DNA of 64,000 bases from Perca fluviatilis (taxonomy: Eukaryota > Chordata > Actinopteri > Perciformes > Percidae). Within the stretch, counting starts at the first letter, position 1. Every line of letters begins with the position of its first letter. The translations under genes were made by a program, and so were the position numbers. This document shows positions 1 to 25,097 of this stretch, in pieces. The stretch is from NCBI RefSeq assembly GCF_010015445.1, contig NC_053120.1:16233597-16297596 (forward strand), read 5' to 3'. The notes under the pieces are model-generated. The model did no database searches and was not told the origin of the DNA. It worked only from the letters and a program-made list of their open reading frames with translations.

Positions 1-239
1 GTGTAGTCAAGCCGTCTGACTAGCATATTATGTTTCTTCAGCAGCTGCTGGTTTACTTTGCACTGAGCAGGTAGTGTACACATCTATGAGACTGCAGCTC
101 TTCACATTTGTTGTTAAATTGATGTAGTGTGACAGTGGCTATAATGCCTGCAGGTGTGATATCCTTAACCTTAATTTACCTAACAAATTGTTTTATGTCA
201 TACTGAGATGTTTTGTTTGGTCACTGCAGATTTTCGAGG

Positions 240-1379
240 ATGAGAAAGCTCAGAGCGAAAATCTTCTTGCTGGCGGGAGCTCTTGGTCTGTTGGCCCTCC
301 ATCTTTTTAAAGATTTTTTTGACTACAAAACCGTCCGACTCCACGTAGATGTGATAGAGAATGACATTCAAGTAAGGCGACCCACCACAAAAAAGTCATA
401 TGTATACTCCTGGTCAAAATGTCAACAAAATGTGAGTGCTGCCAACATCACAGGCTTCAGCTCTCTTCCTGGTGACATAAAAGACTTTCTCTATTATCGA
501 CACTGTCGCCATTTCCCCATGCTGCTGGACCTTCCTGACAAATGTGGAGGAGCTGATAAATCTGCAGAAGTCTTTCTTTTCCTGGTCATTAAAAGTTCCC
601 CTGTGAACTACGACCACGAGAGGTGCTGCGTAAAACCTGGGCTAAAGAGAGGTTACAAAATCGGTGTGTGGATCCGAAGGATCTTCATCTCAGGAACAAT
701 TGATACTGGTTTTGAGAAGGAGAGACTGAACAAACTACTCGAGCTGGAGAAACGTGAGTACAATGACATTCTCCAGTGGGACTTTAATGAAGGATTCTAC
801 AACCTCACCTTAAAGCAGATACTTTTCCTGGAATGGATGGAAAGGAGCTGTCCGAACGCTCGCTTCCTGCTAAATGGTGATGATGATGTCTTTGCCAACA
901 CAAACAACATGGTTGAGTATCTTCAGAGCCTCAAGGAAAATGATGGAAGCAAGCACCTCTTTACTGGACATCTGATCCAGAATGTAGGACCCATTAGAAT
1001 ATCACAGAGCAAATATTTTATCCCAGTTCAGGTGCAGGAGTCAGACTCATATCCTCCCTACTGTGGTGGTGGAGGCTTCCTACTGTCTGGCTATACAGCT
1101 TTGGTCATATACAATATGTCCCAGTCCATTCCCATTCTTCCCATTGATGATGTATACATGGGGATGTGTCTGGCCAAAGCAGGACTTGTTCCTGATTCTC
1201 ATATGGGTGTGAAGACGGCAGGACTGCAGATTCCCTCCAGCACACTAGATGGATACGATCCTTGCTATTATAAAGAAGTTCTACTGGTACACAGATTCCT
1301 TCCAGCTCACATGTATCTCATGTGGCAGAGAATACATGATTCTAATCTGAAATGTGGGCCCTCCAAGTCAAGGCTTTAG
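240..1379 (+). CDS. b3gnt3: beta-1,3-N-acetylglucosaminyltransferase, B3GNT3-like (single coding exon)
   Basis: A glycosyltransferase family 31 enzyme that adds GlcNAc in beta-1,3 linkage to galactose-ended glycans in the Golgi. The ATG at 240 gives 379 residues (human B3GNT3 is about 372). It lies 10 bases after a splice acceptor (AG at 228-229), so a 5'UTR intron is likely and the whole coding region is in one exon, as usual for the family. Visible features are a short basic N-terminus, one signal-anchor helix at about residues 5-22 (type II membrane protein), the metal-binding NGDDDVFANT motif near residue 220, GGGGFLLSGY, and the conserved PIDDVYMGMCLAKAGL. Cysteines and N-glycosylation sequons fit a luminal enzyme. 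The B3GNT3 assignment rests mainly on being next to jak3, as in man; other B3GNT paralogues are possible. The frame is intact. Confidence 0.85.
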   Translation: MRKLRAKIFLLAGALGLLALHLFKDFFDYKTVRLHVDVIENDIQVRRPTTKKSYVYSWSKCQQNVSAANITGFSSLPGDIKDFLYYRHCRHFPMLLDLPDKCGGADKSAEVFLFLVIKSSPVNYDHERCCVKPGLKRGYKIGVWIRRIFISGTIDTGFEKERLNKLLELEKREYNDILQWDFNEGFYNLTLKQILFLEWMERSCPNARFLLNGDDDVFANTNNMVEYLQSLKENDGSKHLFTGHLIQNVGPIRISQSKYFIPVQVQESDSYPPYCGGGGFLLSGYTALVIYNMSQSIPILPIDDVYMGMCLAKAGLVPDSHMGVKTAGLQIPSSTLDGYDPCYYKEVLLVHRFLPAHMYLMWQRIHDSNLKCGPSKSRL

Positions 1380-2360
1380 CATCACAAAACTGTAACTTAC
1401 ATGTAGTGAGAGAGTTTGTTGGCAATTTGTTTCCTGCACCTGCTCTTAGGTTGTGAGTGCAGGTTTGACTCGCTTCATTTCATCATGAGAAAATCTTTGG
1501 ACTGTTTTTCTACCACTGTTCGGCTGCAGGCTTCAGCACAGTTCAATGGAACTTATTATTTTATTCTTTGTCATCAATGTGGGCGAGCAGCAGTCAGCCT
1601 GACTCAAAGGGGCACAGCAGTAGTTAGTGTAGGTGTATTGCCCACATACTGTGTGGGTGAGCAACTTTTACTGGAATTAAAAATAGGGTTGCTTGGTATC
1701 AGGCTTCAATGTTGTGGTGGTTTTGTTTTTTTTCTTTGTTGGTACCAAATACTTCTACCTTCTTATTGTTTGATCAGATACTTACTGTTTAAATTATACT
1801 TTTATAAAGTAGCTATACTGTATTTATGTAAACTTCTTGTACATCATTATCGAACCAATACCCAGCTGGTGTAAGTGATGCAGGGGGATAAGGTATGCTG
1901 TGGTGTCCACAGTCTTACACAAATATAATAAAACTCAGGTTTTCTTAAGACTAGTATGCAGTTTTCTGTAATGAAATAAAAAAATATTAAGTATGCACCT
2001 GTATATTTGTGCTCAGAAAGATACTAATGTAGCCTATGTTTTTGTGCCTTAAATCAGTGCTTCTCTAACATATATCACTGGAATTTTGGATGTACTGTCA
2101 AATCCCCTTTATATTTATAAGTCAGTAAGAACCATTACAAGGGGTCTCAAATTTTCATGTAAGATTACTGTGTGCTTTCAGGACTTTGTATATTGAAATA
2201 AATTGATTACCATGTATTTTACCATTAGTTAATTGAATGTACTGAAATTCATTTTCCTGCTGCTAAGAAGAGGTAATATATTGTGTGATTTTAAAATGAA
2301 TGGCTTTGAGGTTACTGTATATTGTGTACTGCATATAACAAATATGTATTTAATAATAAA
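1380..2360 (+). other. 3'UTR of the B3GNT gene
   Basis: AT-rich non-coding sequence follows the stop codon. Candidate polyadenylation signals occur near 1927 and 2195, with the strongest, overlapping AATAAA copies at 2351-2365. Short open frames here have no family features. Confidence 0.5.
2355..2360 (+). promoter_or_regulatory. polyadenylation signal of the B3GNT gene
   Basis: AATAAA within a run of overlapping AATAAA copies about 1 kb after the stop codon. It is the last good signal before the sequence changes character. Confidence 0.45.
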
Positions 2361-3169
2361 TAAATTTGTATATATTGTTGTCTATATCATGTTTTAGACC
2401 TTTTTCAGGGCACAGCTGATGTATTTACACATACAGGCGATAGCCCTGTGCACAGCTGTATACATACCGCCACCAATAGGTCAGTTTTTGCAAGTGACCT
2501 CAAATTAAAGAAAATGAATGGGCAGCACAGATCAGGCACACAAGACCTCTTTGCCATAATACTGCTAGCCTGTATTGAATTTGTGTTTGACAGCAACAGG
2601 TTATAATTATTAGCCAGAGAACATGAAAAGAGACTCCCAGAAAATTGAGCCATAAACTCACAGTAACCAAAGGAACGGAGTGTTTCTTCTTCCCAGTTAC
2701 TGTGCAAAAGCATCCACTGTGACATGTAGTTCAATAAAAGAAAGCATCAACTATGCTGTTGGTAGCTCCAAGACTTATGGCAGATTTATGTTCCTGCGGG
2801 GGCTCTTCGACGTAGCTTACGTAAGTGGCCTGAGGTTTAAGTCCAATTTATGGTCATTGATGCCGTGGTACGTAGGTAATGCAGTAGGTAATGCGGTAGA
2901 TACAGACCCTAAGCCTAGCCCAACGCTGTAGCCTGACGTGCACCTCTCAAAATATTTAACTACACGTTGCAGCGACGCAGACCGCAACAACTGATTGGTC
3001 CGTTTGGCCGTGGCTTTGTAGCATCGCGTTTCCCCCTACGCATTTCCAGGGTCTCCTTCTCCTTAAACAACAGGAAATCAAGTAGAGGGTTAACTTTTCC
3101 TGCTACAGCTTTCTGGCCGTGGTTAGAAAGCACAGGGGAGACACTTTGTTTCTCCCACTATGCCTCTAG

Positions 3170-3332
3170 AGTTGGTACTTGCTCTGCTTCCCTTCTGGAT
3201 TTCAGGACTTTTGGACTGCTCTTCCCCTCAAAGAAAGTAGATTTATATCACCCTTGTTGTCATAGAGACACACATTCCTACCAGCTAGAATGTATTTTAT
3301 GTGGCATAAAATACACGATCCTAATCTGAAAT
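3170..3332 (+). pseudogene. decayed 3' fragment of a second B3GNT-like gene
   Basis: This stretch aligns without gaps to the end of the intact B3GNT gene (about 1180-1352). The translated fragment GLLFPSKKVDLYHPC matches GLQIPSSTLDGYDPC of the intact gene. The DNA from about 3257 to 3330 (ending in ATACACGATCCTAATCTGAA) matches 1279-1352 closely, while the intermediate codons have drifted and the catalytic part is missing. It looks like the tail of a tandem duplicate or retrocopy that lost its 5' part. The upstream sequence (2970-3160) shows no convincing similarity. Confidence 0.7.
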
Positions 3333-3729
3333 CAGACAGAGAAAAAATAAAGTGTTTATTGTATTTAAAAATACAATATGAACCTAAAAAATTGCACAGG
3401 TCACCTTTAACTTAAGCTGTGTAACTGGGTCGGTTGTTTTGACTGTCTGCTAGCCAGTGTTTGATTTATTAAATTGTGATTTACAGCCTGCGTATATTTA
3501 GTAGCCTACTCTTGCTTTATTTTAGAAAGTAGTTTTCATTTAGCGTTTTTGTTGGTACTTTTATTTAATTGTTAAAAAAGTCCTATTGTTTGTACATAAA
3601 TATAGTTTTCCTTAATTTGTTTCCCCCTAGTTTAATTATGTTGTTACTTCCCTCATCCCCTAGGCTACTCTGGGAATGTAACATTGTCAATAACCACTTA
3701 CAGTACAAAAGCTGCTGCCACAATATTGC

Positions 3730-3735
3730 TTTATT
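3730..3735 (-). promoter_or_regulatory. polyadenylation signal of jak3
   Basis: AATAAA on the minus strand about 330 bases after the jak3 stop codon. The jak3 and B3GNT genes therefore end tail to tail. Confidence 0.5.
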
Positions 3736-4062
3736 TTAAACGCAGACTACAAAGTGCAACAAATGATTCACTGCAACAGTACAGTACCACAATATAAATG
3801 CAAAAGGGAAATATTAGGTGCACAAAAAAATCATTTTTAAAATGCATTTCATCAAATAAATTAAAAAGGCTAGTAAAGCTTTAAACCTATTTTCAGTTTA
3901 TATGATACCTTGAACTTTGACCCCTTTAGACCATGAAAGTCATACATGTCGTCTAAAAGGATGGTCAGTAAGAAGTCAGTATGTGAATGCTTAAGTTGAT
4001 GTTGTGTGTGATACCTGTGTGAATTGAATTTCAATTGGTACTGTAAATTACATTTCATTATT

Positions 4063-17984
<13,922 letters not shown>

Positions 17985-18576
17985 GGATACTTCTGAGGAC
18001 CAAATCAACAGACTTTTAATTAGACTAGTACAGTGCCCGTTCAAAAGATACCTGTTTGGAACACACTGTATAGCCCACTACTGACTTACTGTGTACTTCT
18101 ACTTCAGAGAAAAAACATTGTACCACCACATTTACCTGACAGACATGGCATATTCCAAATTTACTAAAAAAATATTGCAATTAAAATGTGGAGTAATCAC
18201 AGACATTTGCCTTATGAAATGATGATGGTGCATGCACAACCCAATTCGTCCCCTAATGAGAGAGATCATCAAATATCTTCGTTAATCAACCAACCGGAAC
18301 TAGTGAGTGTGTGTGTGCGCAGAGAGAGAGAGAGAGAGAGACACAGGGGGCGGAGAGAAAGGTGGAAGGCAATGCAAATAAAGAGTTTATCTTTAACTAC
18401 ATTTTAGTGTTGTCTTTTTCGTCAACCTTTTTTCAGCGGTCTTTTAATTTTATTCAGTTTAATATCCAACATTGTCCAAACTGCTCCAAATTCCAAACCC
18501 CAAGTTCATTGGGTACCAACGAAACCAAGTTTGAAGTAGATTGGATGAACGGCTCATGAGATATTTCAAAGACAGA

Positions 18577-18577
<1 letters not shown>

Positions 18578-18671
<94 letters not shown>
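18578..18671. repeat. CA dinucleotide microsatellite
   Basis: About 47 uninterrupted CA units. A shorter GA run lies near 18320-18342. It is likely polymorphic. Confidence 0.97.
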
Positions 18672-18674
<3 letters not shown>

Positions 18675-19124
18675 GCTTCCCGATTTATTAGATAGATCCA
18701 TATTATTTTGAAACAGCTAAAACAGGAAACTAATACCTTGATTGGTGCAACATCATTTTAGTTTTGAAAGTAAGTTAAGATTTTGGATAATCTTGCAAAA
18801 TTTGTGTAACCCACATTTTTTGAGTAATGTCACTTGATACATTGTTTAATAGTCATAGAATAATAATTGAATATAATAATCTAATAAACAAACATTACAG
18901 TTGCAAACATTGCACCATCTCTGCCCACAGGAAGTGAAATCTAAACAAGAAGAAAATGCAGATGAAACAGCAAGTGCTCTGTGTGGACTCATTCATATTT
19001 TCCTCATCTGCACTCTCATTTCTTGGACATTTCTTCTAAATGAGGGCGCACTTCCAACTTTGCGTGGAATACCTGCAGAACAGGGACATGTAAGTAGTTC
19101 TATACAATTTATTTTGTAGATTAG

Positions 19125-19445
19125 GGTGAACTTGTGTGTGTTATAGCAGTGTTTTGCCATTGAGAACGAGGTGGCTAACTGCTAGCAGTGCGGCGCTAGC
19201 TTCTAGCTAGTAGTCCTTACCTAGCTACTGCACATGTGCGACTCCCAACAAAGATGGGATAGAAGTGAGATGTCTCACTCTGTAGCTAAAACAGAGAGCT
19301 CAACACACAGGGTGAAAAGAGGAGCTGCAGCAATGTGAAGTACAACAAAAATATGGTGTTTTTTGAAAAATAAACAATGTGAACCTATGCTACTACAACC
19401 TCAAAATACAATTATGAACCTGAAAATAAGCATAATATGAGCACT
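19125..19445. mobile_element. truncated copy of the 8608-9282 transposon family
   Basis: Shares the phrases TCTCACTCTGTAGCTAAAAC, AATATGGTGTTTTTTGAAAA and ATTATGAACCTGAAAAT with the element at 8608-9282, and ends CATAATATGAGCACT followed by TTAA. The 5' end is missing. Confidence 0.7.
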
Positions 19446-19663
19446 TTAATAAACATGCTGTGTGAGGTTTGCAGCTCTTCACTATTTTACAGAGTTAAGG
19501 TGTTTTATCTGCCGGCTCCTAATGTAACCACAGTGGTCATAGTACAACCACAAAATCTGTTTGTTAACAATGTCATTTATTTATTTTGGAAAAGCAAATA
19601 TATACGATGGAAAAACTGAATGCAAAATCAAATGTCTCATTTTATTGTTGTGTTTTCAAATGT

Positions 19664-19932
19664 CAGTGATGGGAAAAGTATTGTGATATTTTAAATAAAA
19701 GTACCGATAAAAAGTAACAATGCATATTTTTTAATCTGATGAATTTACAAAATATTACAAAATAAACTACACCTGCAGTGGAACTAGCGCAATAAAAAAA
19801 ATACAGAACATATTTTCCTTCTGAATTGTAGTGGACTATAAGTATAAAGTAGCATAAAATGGAAGTACAAGCCCCTAAAAATTGTACTTACAGTACATGT
19901 GAGTAAATGTACTTGGTTATATTCCACCCCTG
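19664..19932. mobile_element. hAT-like short element, CAGTGGTGG family
   Basis: Begins CAGTGATGGGAAAAGTA and ends in CCACCCCTG, with AGTAAATGTACTTGG near the end. Related copies lie at 32521-32799 and 62468-62999. It has no coding capacity. Confidence 0.55.
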
Positions 19933-21265
19933 CCAAATATACACATTCATTTGGAATTCTTATAATATGAAAAAAAAGGTTTAGAGCGATATTACAGTAG
20001 CATTCTGTAAAACTCATTGATCATCATTAATTTATTCATCTTTCAGCCACAACAGGTTTGTTGAACTGATACAACTTCATAAAGTTTTAGTTGTATGTAT
20101 AATCACAGGCATACAGGCATGTTGGCAGTTATTGAGGTAAGGAAAAATGATTCAGTCATGTTCCTTTACAAGCCTGAAAAAAAACACAAACCTCCCATTC
20201 ACACAGCTAAGACTCAACCTCAGACAGTTTCTGTTGTGGAATGTATCATAATGGTAACAGTATATAAATGTCATTTTGTTAAGTATAGAACTTTGTATAT
20301 ACTAAAGTTTGTGTGTTATCACATGTGTGGAGGATTCCCACCATGACTCTGAATTATGTTTTGAAATGTTAAATGTAGATTTGTGCGGATTCCTGTTACA
20401 TCAGACCTCACTGCTCACCATGTTTTGTTGTAGCGGAATCAGGAACACAGTATGTAAAACGTGTAAAGTTTGTAATAATAACATAATAGCAATAATAATA
20501 TAGTGTTTCACATTTCCATAATTAGTTTTCAAATACTTTGTTTACTTTGATAACAATACTGATCTGATTACTTTCTCTTGGCAAATCATCCACATGAACA
20601 AAATGTAAGTATGAATTATCTCAGCGAACCCTTCTTGAAATAAAGAACAACTAAAAGTGGGTAGCTTCTGAATAAGAGCTTTACATTTACAGAATTTAGA
20701 TCTAAAGATCAACATTATGTGTCATTGAAGGTATTTGTTACTGTTACCTTTTACATATGTACGTCAGAAGTCCTCATCTCGATCATTTGTTCCTGTAACT
20801 GAGGCCTTTCTTTTTTGACTTCTGCTTTTATGCTGTATGTGTATGTGTGTGTGTTGACAGGAAGTTAAATAGGATTTCCTGATATAGACAAGCAGATGCG
20901 ACACTATTGACAGTTTCTTGTCAGCTCTGCCAAACTGTTTTCATCCCACTGACTAAATTGACACAGTTACAAATACATAAAAAAAACTTCACTTTTCAGA
21001 ATAATTGGATTAAACGTCAGGTTTATACTGTGTTGTACCACTGCCCTTACGTGCTCCCAGGGGGATAAACCTATTTTATTTGATCCCATTACACAATAGA
21101 ATAAACAACATTCTTTTCATCAATTACATCAATTACTTTTATATTGTGGCGTGTATTGAACCTCACAGCCTCCATGTGCTACAAGCTTTAGACTTGATTG
21201 GTTGATTAATAAAATCTTTATTGGCTTCTTGATGGAAAATTTGGATGGAAATTACGCATTACACG

Positions 21266-21974
21266 CATCGGCGTCGCCAGGTCATTTTCCCGGGGCTTCA
21301 GTAATTTTAAATGTAGGCCTGGGCAACACAAAGTTTAGGTGCGCAATAATATTGCTACATTTTGTTTGAAATTCCTGTGACGTTTAGAGTCTATGGTTCA
21401 GGCTCAAACACACAGACCTCTGAAGCAGATCCGTCCGTCGCTTTGTGTCCACTCTCTGTAAAAATAGAGATGAGCAGCGCGGCTTCTGTGGTCTGTGCAG
21501 CTTCGGGTCATCATAATGGACATGCTCTGCTGTGGGCATGCTGCTTGTTTCCTTTTAAGTGGAGCTAGTAGCCAGCTTGTGGTAGAGGCTAGGCACGCTA
21601 GTGTGGGTCCCTGCACCGTTTGTAGTGATAATAGCACTGGGACACGATTTGCGGTGAACTGGTTTGCACTGTTGATTGCAGTGAGCACATGGGGCATAAA
21701 TGGATGCAGAAAAAGGTAGAAATAGGTGCAGAAAAATTCACCAGAATGCACAAAATTATGTGTTTAATGCTCAAAAAGATTTTTGCCAAATGTTTGTGCC
21801 ATCTAACTAACATCTACAAACTGGGCAGCTGAAATGAACATACACTGGCTATCAACAAGCTGGGCAAGCCAAACGCCGTTTTGTGATCTGCTCTGCGTGC
21901 ATTAGATTCAGTTTGTTTAAATAGGTCTGGGCCAAGTCCCGAATGTCCTCAATTCCTAGAAACGCCCCTGCGCA
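21266..21974. mobile_element. possible hAT-like non-autonomous element
   Basis: The left end CATCGGCGTCGCCAGG and the complement of the right end, CAGGGGCGTTTCTAGG, are imperfect inverted repeats. The interior has no long frame. A clear 8-base target duplication was not seen, so the borders are uncertain. Confidence 0.4.
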
Positions 21975-23161
21975 CACATACACGTCTTTCACATCCAGGT
22001 GCTGAGTCCAAATAAATTTGTAGACACGATTTGGGGGGAATGAAAACAACAAATAGAAGTAAAGTAAGAGAGGTATCTGCTATATTAAAACACATAAGGC
22101 AGCAAGCAGAGTCACAATTAGCACATTTTTCTATGAAGCCACAAATCCAATTAGACCAACATCTATCAAAAAGGTCTTAAAATCCTAAAAATGCAATCTC
22201 CCACAGTTAAAGACTCCTGCATTGAATCAATAGCCTTCAGTAAAACTGTCACCTGTGCTGATATGCAAGCCCAAATGGAATCTGCAGATTTGTATAATAA
22301 TTTTTCAGCGGTGATCCAGAATAAAATTGTGCGGAATTTAAAACATTTAGCAGATTTCAGTTTTCTGCTTGTTGTGGAGATGTGTTAACATGAGTTTAAT
22401 TTAATTAATTAAAAAAAAAAAAATCTGCATCCCCATATTCTGTGTGGCCCTGCTATTATGGTACATTCAATGACTGCTTTCATAAGGGAAGACATTCATT
22501 TAATGCAAATCTAGTGAAAGCAAATGCAGTTCAGTGCAGAAATGTACTCATCTGACATGACACGGAAAAGAGAACCAGCTGACAACTGCGGTTTCCCTGT
22601 TCAGCACTGAGGGTTTTAGCAGTTTCCTGTTGTAGCTGTTAGTAGTAACCTGATCTAAACTGCAAACATTTTAATGTTCCATTAATTACAGATTTTTTTT
22701 CTTCAGTTTTTAAATATTTGTAAATTTCAAGGTACACTAAATTAAATTATATGAAAATTACATTAAATGATAGTTTTGGTAAACCTTTACTGACACACCA
22801 TCCACAGTCTTAATCAGACATTAAAACCAATGTCTATAGGCTATACAATTTTCAAACTTCTTCTGCAGCTCAATCAACTTCTCCTTTGTCTATCTTTCAG
22901 TGTGATTCAATGCTAAAATTTGACTAATTACTCAGCTTCCGGCACAGATTTACATTTTGGAAGAGAGTGACGCAACATGAAAGCAGGGATGTCGGACTTG
23001 GGGGGTGGAAAGGAGACTGAGTACCTCATGTGAGGGCCCAAAAAGATGCTAGAATGGTAAGAGGACAACACTGCCATATTTTAACACAAGGTATCAGACA
23101 GAATGAATACCAATCACTCCCTTATTTCAATCTTACTCTTGCCTCCATTTTCTATCGTTCT

Positions 23162-23165
<4 letters not shown>

Positions 23166-23246
<81 letters not shown>
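23166..23246. repeat. CA dinucleotide microsatellite
   Basis: About 40 CA units, 150-250 bases upstream of the probable slc5a5 leader exon. Confidence 0.97.
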
Positions 23247-23248
<2 letters not shown>

Positions 23249-23399
23249 GGGTCATGTGCTGCAGAAAGGAGGCTCCAGCAGGACCCTGCGCTCCTCAACA
23301 TGAGACACTTGAACATCATTTTCCTTTTAGTCACACACTGTAAACACCTAACTGTGCAAACTCCCTGACAAACTCCCAAGGGAACTTTCACGGTGTGCG

Positions 23400-23502
23400 C
23401 ACGCCTTACGCACGTAGTAAAGAAGGTGTTTGGAGGCGAAGCAGCTGCTGAGGAGTGAAGAAGACTGTCAGCACATTCCAGTGGAAGCAACGGGACTGAA
23501 GT
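23400..23502 (+). other. probable non-coding leader exon of slc5a5
   Basis: GC-richer sequence ending at GGGACTGAAGTG followed by GTGAGT, a strong splice donor, 1.6 kb upstream of the slc5a5 start codon. Inferred from position and the donor only; the transcription start was not identified. Confidence 0.3.
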
Positions 23503-23989
23503 GGTGAGTCTTATGAAATTTTAATTCAACTTTCTGATTAGAAAGTTTTTTGCAGATTTATCTTCAGTAGCAGGTAACTTTGAACTTGTCTTTCTTACTT
23601 ACTGCAACTCTAAAAACTGTAAGAATGTGATATGTGACATTTTAGCTGCAGTACTCTTAATCCAATCAACTCTGAATATGACACATTTATAGAGGTTATA
23701 ACCTTTATAAATGTGTCAAATTCAGAGTACATAGGCTACATATTATAGAGTATTCACAATAATACCACCTAAACTTACTTTACTTGCTAATTGAAAGGAT
23801 ATTGCAGTAGGAGCATATTTACATAGTATAGCATTCCCCCCCTATTAAATGCAAAACACACAACCTTTGGTTACTCTTAAAAAATATATTGAGAATTAAG
23901 ATCCCACTTTTTCAAATGTCCACTTTTACAACAAAAATAAAATCATTATAAATCTTTTTTTTTCAGGATAAATTTAAATTACAATGTCT

Positions 23990-24182
23990 ACATGGTAAAT
24001 GGACTACATCTATAGCGATTAACCTCTCATTCACACACCGATGCATGGAGGTTCCGGCCTGAACATCAGGAGCACTTTGGGGTTCAGTGTCTTGCACTTT
24101 GACATGTGGAGAGGAGGACGGGGAATCAAACAGCCAACCTTGTTGAATTAGTGGACAAACCCCTTTTCCTTCTGAGCCACAG
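23990..24182 (-). mobile_element. tRNA-derived SINE (same type as 63172-63480)
   Basis: On the minus strand it begins with CTGTGGCTCAGAAGG, has the promoter-like GGTTGGCTGTTTGATTCCCC, then GCAAGACACTGAACCCC, and ends GTAGTCCATTTACC. The same order of phrases is seen in the SINE in the kcnn1 intron. Confidence 0.65.
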
Positions 24183-24308
24183 GAACATACACTAAATTAC
24201 ATTAAGTAACAATTATTTAATGTTATTATTTTACACTACTACTCAAAGTAGTAAAATCCCCAGTAATAATATTAAAAATTGTTACATGCAGTGAAGTCTA
24301 TATCCTTG

Positions 24309-24735
24309 ACGTTCCACTCCCGGGATTGCTCCGTTGCCGACGAAAAATCTGCCGGATTTCACTTGCCTTAGGCTTTCTTTGTGTTGGCATTTTAAACTCC
24401 AGTCGATTTATGAGGACTATGGTTAACCTTTTCTCAGATCTATGCAAGGTAAATCCAGACAGCTAGCTAAACTATCTGTACAATCTGAGTTTTATGTTGC
24501 ACGACTAAAACAACTTTTAAACGTACACGTTCCACCAAAACAACTTCCTTCCGAGGCTATTTTGCAGCGGCATTGCGGCTTTTCTCTGGTGCTTAGCGCT
24601 GCCCAAGACGATTGGGATTGGTTTAAAGAAATGCCAATAAACCAGAGCATGTTTTCCTCCCATCCCCGAATGCTATGTGAAGTAGCCCGACCCTTCCCCA
24701 GCGCGCTTTGGAGGAGGGTCTGGCAAAGCGAGACT
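24309..24735. mobile_element. short DNA transposon fragment ending GGTCTGGCAAAGCGAGACT
   Basis: The right end GGTCTGGCAAAGCGAGACT is the complement of the sequence starting another fragment at 31377 (AGTCTCGCATTGCCAGACC), showing a repeat family with shared ends. The open frames inside it (24442-24798 and its antisense) match no protein family known to me. Confidence 0.5.
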
Positions 24736-25097
24736 ACATGCAGTGATACCCCTCTTTTGCTTTTTACCACTAACTGTCAATTCTACGGTTATCACTAAGA
24801 ATATATTCAATATTATTTAATGTTTGTTTGTATAGGGACATGAATGTAAACCAATGCTACACACCATTTATAGCCTAATCCAATTTGCAATGGCTGTCCC
24901 TAGATGGGCCTTTAAAAACACAAAACTAATACAATAAAGGACCATAGAACAAAACACACCAAATCATTCATGACTGATCCCTCTTCAAAAACATATATGC
25001 CTTGTGTCTCCATCAGTCATTATATGGTCACTAATTGACTCTAATTCACACTGACAGATCAACCAAACTACAAGGCAGAGGGCATCAAATAAAGATA

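Larger units (their letters stand above)
17985..25097. other. intergenic region between divergent jak3 and slc5a5
   Basis: Both genes read outward, so both promoters should lie here. I see no conserved protein gene; the short open frames lie over CA repeats or transposon fragments. The region holds two CA arrays, a truncated TTAA element, hAT-like elements, a SINE, a perfect-looking hairpin at 23669 and the probable slc5a5 leader exon near 23400-23502. INSL3, found beside JAK3 in mammals, was not recognised. Confidence 0.6.

Noticed and set aside
2967..3169. Start of the 120-codon frame before the B3GNT relic
   Set aside because: Only the last part (from about 3170) aligns with B3GNT; the N-terminal part matches nothing and has no supporting signals.
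18459..18701. Open frame of alternating Cys-Val across the CA repeat, and similar His-Thr frames at 23030-23368
   Set aside because: These are translations of dinucleotide microsatellites with no flanking coding signal.
24442..24798. 118-codon frame and its antisense partner
   Set aside because: Both lie inside a repeat whose end recurs at 31377; no family motif is visible.
17985..25097. Search for INSL3 or a relaxin-like peptide beside jak3
   Set aside because: No B-chain/A-chain cysteine pattern was found. The short signal-peptide-like frame at about 23300-23369 ends after 22 codons.
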